From the NCBI GenBank assembly GCA_030743915.1, contig JASLRP010000560.1, positions 1-11,764 of the forward strand: a stretch of 11,764 nt of DNA, in the 5' to 3' direction. The translations under genes and the position numbers were made by a program. This DNA is from SAR202 cluster bacterium (GTDB lineage: Bacteria > Chloroflexota > Dehalococcoidia > Lucifugimonadales > UBA1123). Below are positions 6,877 to 11,764 of this stretch, piece after piece. Each line of letters begins with the position of its first letter. Position 1 is the first letter of the stretch. The notes below the pieces were generated by a model. It made no database searches and was not told where the DNA came from. It saw only the letters and a list, made by a program, of their open reading frames with translations.

Positions 6877-7098
6877 ATGGGCTTCATACGCGGAATCGGC
6901 CCGATGGAACTGATTATCATCCTTGTGATCGTTATGATCATATTCGGGGTCGGCAGGCTCACCGAGATCGGCGGCGTTTTGGGGCGTTCGATCAAAGAAT
7001 TCCGAAACTCGGTCTCGGGCGACGACGCCACGGAGCCTGGGAATGAATCCAAAGACGATTCGCCGACCGAACAGGTCGGACCAGGCAAACAACAGTAG
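6877..7098 (+). CDS. tatA: Twin-arginine translocase subunit TatA
   Basis: A 73-residue TatA, which oligomerises to form the passage for folded Tat substrates across the cytoplasmic membrane. A short N-terminus leads to one transmembrane helix (about 9-24, PMELIIILVIVMIIFG). The hinge and amphipathic helix follow at about 24-44 (GVGRLTEIGGVLGRSIKEF), matching the TatA pattern FGxxxLPEIGxxLGxxIKEF. The usual proline after LP is a threonine here. The rest is a polar acidic tail. The ATG at 6877 has AAGGAG at 6865-6870. The tatB-tatC pair lies just downstream on the opposite strand, so Tat components are produced from two convergent transcripts. Confidence 0.88.
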   Translation: MGFIRGIGPMELIIILVIVMIIFGVGRLTEIGGVLGRSIKEFRNSVSGDDATEPGNESKDDSPTEQVGPGKQQ

Positions 7099-7149
7099 AA
7101 AACAAACGGGAAAATCGCGCCGTTCGGCGCTGAAATTGTCACGGATCAA

Positions 7150-7178
7150 GAAACGCGGATATTTCGCGTCTCTTTTTT
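7150..7178 (+). terminator. Intrinsic terminator of tatA, overlapping the tatC stop
   Basis: ACGCG (7153-7157), a 7-base loop and CGCGT (7165-7169), with two more pairs beyond one mismatch (7150-7151 with 7171-7172), are followed by TTTTTT at 7173-7178. The T run overlaps the stop codon of the convergent tatC gene. Read on the - strand the same stem is followed by TTCTTG, so it may act on both transcripts. Confidence 0.65.
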
Positions 7179-7935
7179 ATCTCTCAGTATCCAGGTTCAT
7201 ACTTGACGCCCTCCGGCCTCGGTAAGCCAGTTTCGCCAGCAGTATGCCAATTTCGTAGAGGACGATAATCGGCACGGCCACGAAGGTCTGGTTGATAGGG
7301 TCAAAAGTGGGCGTTATTATCGCTCCCAGGACAAATGACCCGATCAGCGCCCAACGGCGTTGACGAGCGAGGAAGCTCGGCGTCACAATGCCGATTTTCG
7401 CCAGAAAGAAAATGATCACGGGCGTCTCGAAGATGATGCCCATCCAGAACAACAACGAGAGCATGAGATTGACGTAGTTGCCGATACGGATGTATGGCGT
7501 CGCAACGTCGTTGCCGAAGGTGAGCAGGAATGTCACCATCGGAGGGAATAATATTCGGTAGCCGAAAGCAGCTCCGATGACGAACACGATCAGGCTGGTA
7601 GGGAGAAGCGCGTACAGATATCGGCGTTCTTTGGGTTTGAGTCCGGGCGCAACAAACATCACGATCTGATACAGAATAAAGGGCAGCGATGCGAACATGC
7701 CGACCAGCAACGACGCTTTGGCCGCGATTCCAAGAAATTCCGTCAGGTCTGTATATATGGGCTTTCCATTTGGAATGTCCACGAAACCCTCAGCGGGCCC
7801 CATTAACAGCTTGAGAATCTGCTCGTGGAAGATGAAGGCGATGACCGTGGTCACAAACACCGAGCCGGCCGCCCAGGTCAGGCGGCTCCTCAATTCCAGG
7901 AGGTGTTCTCTTATGGGTTGGGATTGGCGATTCAT
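7177..7935 (-). CDS. tatC: Twin-arginine translocase subunit TatC
   Basis: A 252-residue polytopic TatC, the receptor that binds the twin-arginine signal peptide in the cytoplasmic membrane. The N-terminus holds the HLLELRSRL signature (11-19, with E14 in the signal-peptide-binding patch). About six membrane helices lie near 20-37, 72-96, 110-132, 153-175, 196-210 and 214-234. Also visible are YTDLTEFLGIAAKASL (61-76), the cytoplasmic loop FVAPGLKPKERRY (94-106) with E103, and GAIITPTFDP (204-213). The length is normal for the family. The ATG at 7935 overlaps the tatB stop by four bases (ATGA) and has no good ribosome site of its own, so translation is probably coupled. It is the last gene of the rlmD-maf-tatB-tatC operon. 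Confidence 0.94.
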   Translation of the reverse strand: MNRQSQPIREHLLELRSRLTWAAGSVFVTTVIAFIFHEQILKLLMGPAEGFVDIPNGKPIYTDLTEFLGIAAKASLLVGMFASLPFILYQIVMFVAPGLKPKERRYLYALLPTSLIVFVIGAAFGYRILFPPMVTFLLTFGNDVATPYIRIGNYVNLMLSLLFWMGIIFETPVIIFFLAKIGIVTPSFLARQRRWALIGSFVLGAIITPTFDPINQTFVAVPIIVLYEIGILLAKLAYRGRRASSMNLDTER

Positions 7936-8312
7936 GTCTTCGGCGGCTCTTCAGGCGTCTCCAAGGGCGCCGGCCCACCGGGTATCGGCGGTGAAGGCCG
8001 GGAAGGCTCGTGCGAGACCGGGCTTTCAGACACGCCCTGCCCTTCGTCAGCCCCTTCCGGCGGAGTGTAGTAAGGTGTGGGCTTTCTGGCCGGACGGTTT
8101 GGCCGGGTCGGGGCGTCGTCATCGTTGTTGATGATCTTGATATCGTCGCCGTCCATCACCACTTGAGGCAACTCAGATGCGATTTTTTTCCCCTCCCGAA
8201 CCAACTTCCCCAACATCTTGGCAGCATCCACCATGCGCTCAGGCCCGAGGAATATGAACGCCAGGACCAATATGACCAGAATCTCCATCGTTCCCATACC
8301 GAGGAAACTCAT
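7932..8312 (-). CDS. tatB: Tat translocase TatA/TatB-family subunit, probably TatB
   Basis: A 126-residue Tat subunit with one N-terminal membrane helix (about 6-22, MGTMEILVILVLAFIFL). The hinge LGPERM and an amphipathic helix (about 27-45, DAAKMLGKLVREGKK) follow. The long polar, proline-rich tail (65-126) looks disordered. The LGPER hinge, long tail and position directly before tatC favour TatB, which holds substrate with TatC; a second TatA-like paralogue cannot be excluded. The start is set at 8312 because AAGGAGG lies seven bases upstream on the - strand (8326-8320) and this ATG forms an ATGA overlap with the maf stop. An in-frame start at 8351 would add 13 residues without family resemblance. 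Confidence 0.82.
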   Translation of the reverse strand: MSFLGMGTMEILVILVLAFIFLGPERMVDAAKMLGKLVREGKKIASELPQVVMDGDDIKIINNDDDAPTRPNRPARKPTPYYTPPEGADEGQGVSESPVSHEPSRPSPPIPGGPAPLETPEEPPKT

Positions 8313-8986
8313 TTCTGTGCCTCCTTGCAGTCCACCTCGCAACCGTTGCAACGATCAATGTACGGCACTCGACAGTCAACATCAATCTCGATTGTCGTGT
8401 CGGCATTCTCCATGAGAGTAATCACAGTGCATAAAGGCAGTCCGACAACGTTCAGGAAACAACCGTCCACCTTGGCGACAGGGTTGAATGGCATGTCCTG
8501 GACCCCGTACGCCCCGGCCCTGTCCATTGGCGTCCCTGAGTTCAAGTAATCTTCCATCTCTGATTCTGAATATTCTCTGACATGCACTGACGTGGATCTG
8601 AATCCGGAGAGCAGAGCATCATCATTGGCCCCACGCACGGTCACGCCCGTTAATACGTTGTGGACCCGGCCCCTGAGCTTTTTGAGCATCTGCCTGGCCT
8701 CGTCAACTGTCTCAGGCTTTCCCATGACTTCATCGTCAAGAACGACGGTCGTGTCAGCGGCGAGAATTGTTCCGACCACTCCTTGAGCGATTGAGGTTTC
8801 GGCCTTTTCCCTTGACAATCTGGATACGTACTCCGCGGTCAACTCTCCGGGCCTTCGCGGCCCTTCATCCATGTTGGGGCTCAACACCTCAACAGGATTT
8901 TCAACCCCTTGCATGATCTCTCTACGCCTGGGCGACGATGACGCCAGCAGTATCGTTGGAAGGGGGATTCGTCGAGAGCTGCTCAT
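8309..8986 (-). CDS. maf: Maf family nucleotide pyrophosphatase
   Basis: A 225-residue Maf/YceF/YhdE-type protein; characterised members hydrolyse dTTP, UTP or modified nucleotides to monophosphates and keep bad bases out of DNA and RNA. Signatures are LLASSSPRRREIM (13-25), REKAET (59-64), ILAADTTVVLDDEVMGKP (74-91) with the catalytic aspartate D78, GRVHNVLTGV (106-115) and YLNSGTPMDRAGAYGVQ (147-163). After the standard end near GLPL (182-185) comes a tail of about 40 residues with C205, C213, C216 and C220, unlike typical Maf proteins of about 190-200 residues. The ATG at 8986 forms an ATGA overlap with the upstream methyltransferase stop, as the next two genes do. A GTG at 9013 would also fit the frame, but neither start has a good ribosome site. 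Confidence 0.9.
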   Translation of the reverse strand: MSSSRRIPLPTILLASSSPRRREIMQGVENPVEVLSPNMDEGPRRPGELTAEYVSRLSREKAETSIAQGVVGTILAADTTVVLDDEVMGKPETVDEARQMLKKLRGRVHNVLTGVTVRGANDDALLSGFRSTSVHVREYSESEMEDYLNSGTPMDRAGAYGVQDMPFNPVAKVDGCFLNVVGLPLCTVITLMENADTTIEIDVDCRVPYIDRCNGCEVDCKEAQK

Positions 8987-10218
8987 GGTTCGCGCGTCAA
9001 CGTGGCCACGCACTCGATGTGGTAGGTCTGAGGGAACATGTCCACCGGCTCGACCGAATCAACGCCATACCCGCCTTGGACGAGTATGTTCAAGTCTCGG
9101 GCCAATGAGGGTGGGTCGCAGGACACGTAGGCAACGCGTCGTGGACCCAACTCAAGCAGTGCGTCGAGGGTGCCGGGATGACATCCAACTCTCGGAGGGT
9201 CAAGAATCACCGCATCGGGCGTGGAGTTGAGGCCTGCTTCCTCCTCCAACATTCCCAGAGCATCCTCAGTGCGAGCTTCGAGGAACACAACGTTGTCCAG
9301 CCCGTCAGCATTCTGGCGCGCGTCGGTGACAGCGGCATGTGACTCTTCTATGGCAATGGCACGAGCCACATATGGGGCCAACAAGATAGCGAACACTCCA
9401 ACGCCGGCGTAAGCGTCCACAACGGTCTCGTCGCCAGTCAACTCCAGACTGTCGCGAACCAGATTCACGAGATTTTCGGCCTGCGCGGTGTTGACCTGAA
9501 AGAACGACGGAGAAGCGACTTTGAAATCCCTGCCCAGCAAGTGCTCCTGATAATGCTTCTGCCCGGAAGGCAGGGCGATATCGGGATTTTGGAACGTGGG
9601 CTGAATCAACCTGTCGCCCGTGTTCGTTCCGACACGCACCGATAGGTTGGACGTTTCGCCTGCCTTGTCCTGCAATTCGGCCAGCGCATCGTTTATTCCC
9701 TGGCCCATCAGCATGCAGTTCTCGACGCGGGCGAAATGCCGCGTGATTCGATTGGAGAATCCCAGTTGCCCTCCGAATCTGACCGTGAACCTGGCGTGAT
9801 TGCGATAGTTGAATCGCTCTGGAGCGGGCAGGGTGGGTGACACCTCGACACTTGCCAGCCGTGGAAACTCCCGAAGTTGGACGGCAACTGCCTGTTGTTT
9901 CAATTCTAGCTGGCGCTCGTAGGAAACATGCTGCCACTGGCAACCACTGCACGGACCGTAGTATGGGCAGGGTGTTGAGACCCGATGTTCCGAAGGCTCC
10001 AGCACGCTTTCGACCATCGCCGACACGATGCGTTGCCTGCGGCGTCTGTACCGATATATCCGAGCAATGACTCGCTCGCCTTCGATACCTCCGAACACGT
10101 TGATGGTCTGGTCTTCGAATTCGGCCAGGGTATCGCCGAACGGTCCCATCTGAGCCAATTCCAATTCGGCCAGTTCAATCGCTTGTTCGGTGGGTTTTGT
10201 TCTGGAGGAGGATGTCAT
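8983..10218 (-). CDS. RlmD/TrmA-family RNA (uracil-C5)-methyltransferase
   Basis: A 411-residue SAM-dependent RNA m5U methyltransferase of the RumA/RlmD/TrmA family, acting on 23S rRNA or tRNA uridines. A TRAM-like RNA-binding region covers about 13-70. The Fe-S cluster cysteines are C84, C90 and C93 (CPYYGPCSGC) with C168 as the fourth. The SAM-binding motif is VVDAYAGVGVFA (266-277), followed by ILDPPRVG (338-345). The catalytic nucleophile is C367 in YVSCDPPSLARDL, and the general base is E402 in HIECVATL near the end. All key residues of the RlmD type are present, so it should be active; which uridine is modified cannot be read from the sequence. The ATG at 10218 starts the frame before the TRAM region; no clear ribosome binding site precedes it. 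It is the first gene of the four-gene overlapping operon. Confidence 0.92.
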   Translation of the reverse strand: MTSSSRTKPTEQAIELAELELAQMGPFGDTLAEFEDQTINVFGGIEGERVIARIYRYRRRRQRIVSAMVESVLEPSEHRVSTPCPYYGPCSGCQWQHVSYERQLELKQQAVAVQLREFPRLASVEVSPTLPAPERFNYRNHARFTVRFGGQLGFSNRITRHFARVENCMLMGQGINDALAELQDKAGETSNLSVRVGTNTGDRLIQPTFQNPDIALPSGQKHYQEHLLGRDFKVASPSFFQVNTAQAENLVNLVRDSLELTGDETVVDAYAGVGVFAILLAPYVARAIAIEESHAAVTDARQNADGLDNVVFLEARTEDALGMLEEEAGLNSTPDAVILDPPRVGCHPGTLDALLELGPRRVAYVSCDPPSLARDLNILVQGGYGVDSVEPVDMFPQTYHIECVATLTREP

Positions 10219-10246
10219 TGAATGGGTGAATATTCGCCTGTTCTGA

Positions 10247-10258
10247 CCAATTAATTGG
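10247..10258. promoter_or_regulatory. Palindrome CCAATTAATTGG, possible operator
   Basis: A perfect 12-base palindrome lies 28 bases upstream of the rlmD-like start, in the divergent interval with lipA. Its position would suit a regulator acting on the operon. It is AT-rich and short, so chance is possible, and no family of regulator is recognised. Confidence 0.25.
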
Positions 10259-10315
10259 CTGATAATCCGCTGGTCGTGTAGCCTTGAATCCTGACTCAGG
10301 AGCGGCTTGCGTCCC

Positions 10316-10344
10316 TTGACAGCGCGGCTTAACTATAGCATAGC
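10316..10344 (+). promoter_or_regulatory. Candidate promoter for lipA
   Basis: A perfect TTGACA (10316-10321) is followed at 17 bases by CATAGC (10339-10344), a poor -10 match. A better-looking TATAGC (10334-10339) is only 12 bases away. The site is about 75 bases upstream of the lipA start and also argues against the longer lipA reading frame that begins at 10307. Confidence 0.4.
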
Positions 10345-10417
10345 AACCAGCCATGACCCGATGTCCAGCGCTGAGCATCTGATAACATGTCACTACTATG
10401 AGGAAAATGGAGGAAGC

Positions 10418-11299
10418 ATGGCCGTTGAACGCAGGCTCCCCCCCTGGCTGAAAGTGCGTATGCCGGGAGGCCCCAAGTACATCGAACTAAGAGAGATGCT
10501 CCAGGGAGAGCAGTTGAACACGGTGTGCGAAGAGGCGCATTGTCCGAACATAGGCGAATGCTGGGAGAGCGGGACTGCGACGTTCATGATTCTGGGCGAC
10601 ATCTGCACGCGAGCGTGCAGTTACTGCGCGGTGACCTCAGGGACTCCGGTTGGGCTCGATTTGCAGGAGCCTGCTAGGGTCGCCGAGACGGTCGAGCGGA
10701 TGGGCCTTTCTTACGCGGTTATTACATCCGTGGACAGAGATGACCTGCCCGACGGAGGCGCTTTCATTTACGCTCAGACCATCACTCAGATACAAAAACA
10801 CACCCCGGACTGCAAGATCGAAGTGCTCATCCCGGACTTTCAAGGCGACGACCAGGCTCTGGCCAGCGTGATGAGGGCCGGCCCTGACACGCTGAATCAC
10901 AATATCGAAACGGTCAGGAGGGTGTTCCGCCGGGTGAGGCCCGGGGGCGATTACGACCTGTCGCTGGAACTGCTGAAAAACGCCAAAGCGCTCAGCTCGG
11001 GCGCAGTCACCAAGTCCGGCATGATGGTTGGACTGGGCGAGACATGGGATGAAATCCTGGAGACCATGCGCGATCTGCGTGACGTGGACTGCGAACTTCT
11101 GACCATCGGCCAATATCTGCGACCGACTCAAAAACACACACCGCTGGTGAAGTGGTACACACCAGGGGAGTTTGACGAACTGAGACAAGAAGGGGAGGCG
11201 ATGGGTTTCAGTCACGTGGCATCGGGGCCGCTGGTGAGAAGCTCTTACCACGCAGGCGAGCAGCACTCGGCAGCGACAGCCCCTGTCGTTGGGAGTTAA
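10418..11299 (+). CDS. lipA: Lipoyl synthase LipA
   Basis: A 293-residue radical SAM enzyme that inserts two sulfurs into protein-bound octanoyl groups to make the lipoyl cofactor of pyruvate and 2-oxoglutarate dehydrogenases and the glycine cleavage system. It carries both Fe-S sites: the auxiliary, sacrificed cluster at C37, C42 and C48 (CEEAHCPNIGEC) and the radical SAM CxxxCxxC at C63, C67 and C70 (CTRACSYC). The C-terminal RSSYHAG (274-280) supplies the serine ligand of the auxiliary cluster. Length is normal for the family. The ATG at 10418 is chosen because GGAGG lies at 10409-10413 and MAVERRLPPWLK is a standard LipA start. The in-frame TTG at 10307 overlaps the likely promoter. No lipB is visible nearby. 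Confidence 0.96.
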   Translation: MAVERRLPPWLKVRMPGGPKYIELREMLQGEQLNTVCEEAHCPNIGECWESGTATFMILGDICTRACSYCAVTSGTPVGLDLQEPARVAETVERMGLSYAVITSVDRDDLPDGGAFIYAQTITQIQKHTPDCKIEVLIPDFQGDDQALASVMRAGPDTLNHNIETVRRVFRRVRPGGDYDLSLELLKNAKALSSGAVTKSGMMVGLGETWDEILETMRDLRDVDCELLTIGQYLRPTQKHTPLVKWYTPGEFDELRQEGEAMGFSHVASGPLVRSSYHAGEQHSAATAPVVGS

Positions 11300-11424
11300 C
11301 TTTGGGTCGCCGAGGTTATCGGGTTAACGCCCGGCGAATTCCCTGATACGCAGACGACCACTATCCCTGATGGCAGGGCAGTGATCGTTGATTGTGAATC
11401 TTTCGTGGGTGGTTGGTCGGGGAT
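11300..11424. other. Convergent intergenic interval after lipA
   Basis: About 125 bases lie between the stop of lipA and the stop of the small - strand gene. Two imperfect hairpins are visible: TCGCCG/CGGCGA (11307-11312 with 11332-11337) and CCCTG/CAGGG with a 4-base loop (11365-11378). Neither is followed by a T run on either strand, so no terminator is called. I see no further gene here. Confidence 0.4.
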
Positions 11425-11568
11425 CTAGTCAGAAGATGGAAGCTTGCGTGGTTGTTGAACGCCCATCTCAGAGCCGTGACACTGGATGGCTCCGGTGCCG
11501 GCCTTCGTGCACAGCACCATGGTGCCGCAAGTCTCGCATTGATATCGTCTTCCAAGCTGGTTGGCCAT
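11425..11568 (-). CDS. Small desulforedoxin-like metal-binding protein, Cys3His variant
   Basis: A 47-residue protein beginning MANQLGRRYQCETCG and ending in LPSSD. It matches the desulforedoxin/desulfoferrodoxin N-terminal domain pattern (Y-x-C-x2-C-G, then C-C-G-x2-M after about 15 residues). In that family four cysteines bind one iron as Fe(Cys)4, or zinc. Here C11 and C14 are kept, C30 is kept, and the neighbouring cysteine is H31 (CHGSEM), giving a Cys3His site; an extra C20 is also present. The ATG at 11568 has GGAG nine bases upstream on the - strand. A homologous small gene lies 62 bases upstream on the same strand with an N-terminus that aligns residue for residue. The metal and partner are unknown; a redox or structural role is inference. 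Confidence 0.72.
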   Translation of the reverse strand: MANQLGRRYQCETCGTMVLCTKAGTGAIQCHGSEMGVQQPRKLPSSD

Positions 11569-11630
11569 CTATTTACGCTCCGTGGTTTATCATGAAATCG
11601 TAGTTACACAACAGTTCCGAGAGAACTGGT

Positions 11631-11753
11631 TTACGTCTTTTTGTTCATCGGCGTGCCGCAGCAGTTTATGCCGCCTTCTTCGGAACCTCGGGTTACGACG
11701 AATTCCGCGCCACAATTTTCACATGAATACCGCTTGCCGGTTTCGGTTGCCAA
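11631..11753 (-). CDS. Small desulforedoxin-like protein (canonical Cys4)
   Basis: A 40-residue protein with a TTG start, reading MATETGKRYSCENCG and ending NCCGTPMNKKT. It has the full desulforedoxin-type ligand set C11, C14, C31 and C32 (CxxC...CCGxPM). D. gigas desulforedoxin, of about 36 residues, has the same size and spacing and carries an Fe(Cys)4 centre. The TTG at 11753 is chosen because the N-terminus then aligns exactly with the paralogue at 11425-11568 (MA-x3-G-x-RYxCExCG). The purine-rich AGGTAAGGAA lies just upstream but partly too close for an ideal ribosome site. The frame stays open for the 11 bases to the window edge, so a longer N-terminus or a desulfoferrodoxin-like fusion is not excluded. 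Confidence 0.68.
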   Translation of the reverse strand: MATETGKRYSCENCGAEFVVTRGSEEGGINCCGTPMNKKT

Positions 11754-11764
11754 ATTCCTTACCT

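Noticed and set aside
7117..7130. GCGCC/GGCGC hairpin shortly after tatA
   Set aside because: A stable little stem but with no T tract; the hairpin at 7150-7178 with six T residues is the better terminator.
6517..7149. A 210-codon open frame on the - strand spanning the tatA promoter and tatA
   Set aside because: It overlaps the start of the HemQ-like gene in another frame and runs antisense through tatA and its promoter; the peptide has no family features.
9305..9952. A 215-codon - strand frame inside the rlmD-like gene, and a 209-codon frame opposite lipA (10637-11266)
   Set aside because: Both are shadows of genes with complete catalytic motifs, and their translations are low in recognisable structure.
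10307..10417. N-terminal extension of LipA starting at a TTG
   Set aside because: The extension overlaps the TTGACA promoter box, has no LipA similarity, and the ATG at 10418 has a GGAGG ribosome site.
11307..11378. Hairpins after lipA as terminators
   Set aside because: The stems are short or interrupted and no T run follows on either strand.
1..11764. CRISPR arrays, tRNA or rRNA genes, insertion sequences, phage or defence genes
   Set aside because: No regularly spaced repeats, cloverleaf-like segments, transposase or integrase motifs, or terminal inverted repeats were found on reading both strands.

Overview
The window (about 56% G+C by eye) reads as ordinary chromosomal DNA of a free-living bacterium, most likely a Chloroflexota member of the Dehalococcoidia/SAR202 type. 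The reasons are the proline/threonine linker after the lipoprotein signal of the DUF3179 protein, the tandem NIPSNAP protein, the HemQ-like chlorite dismutase family protein and the general protein style. The taxonomic call is inference; no rRNA or other marker is present. I see no tRNA, rRNA, CRISPR array, transposase or integrase.

Layout. (1) Positions 73-3143, + strand: a probable three-gene operon of a class IV (IlvE-type) aminotransferase, a two-domain NIPSNAP protein and a class III aminotransferase. It ends at a near-ideal hairpin terminator (3174-3203). (2) 3224-4363, - strand: a membrane-anchored HtrA/DegP-type serine protease with one PDZ domain. Divergent from it, 4593-5987, + strand: a DUF3179 lipoprotein. 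(3) 6053-6751, - strand: a HemQ-like protein, convergent with the DUF3179 gene across a second strong hairpin (6008-6044). (4) 6877-7098, + strand: tatA with a clear sigma-70-type promoter. It converges on a four-gene - strand operon read in the order rlmD-like, maf, tatB, tatC (10218 down to 7177). Those four genes are joined by three identical 4-base ATGA stop/start overlaps. (5) 10418-11299, + strand: lipA (lipoyl synthase), with its own promoter region. (6) 11425-11753, - strand: two very small desulforedoxin-like metal-site proteins of 47 and 40 residues in tandem. They are easily missed because of their size.

How the genes work together. The Tat genes encode all the parts of the folded-protein export machine, but tatA is separated from tatBC on the opposite strand. 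HtrA and the DUF3179 lipoprotein act at or outside the membrane. RlmD-like and Maf are RNA-modification and nucleotide-pool housekeeping proteins. HemQ, LipA and the RlmD-like protein all depend on iron, heme or Fe-S chemistry, and the two desulforedoxin-like proteins are predicted metal-binding proteins.

Most of the window is conserved housekeeping. The least ordinary part is the tandem desulforedoxin-like pair at the right end, where one copy has its CysCys metal-ligand pair changed to CysHis. Next are a cysteine cluster on the Maf tail, a HemQ-like protein with an apparently substituted distal residue, and the pairing of two unrelated aminotransferase folds around a NIPSNAP protein.
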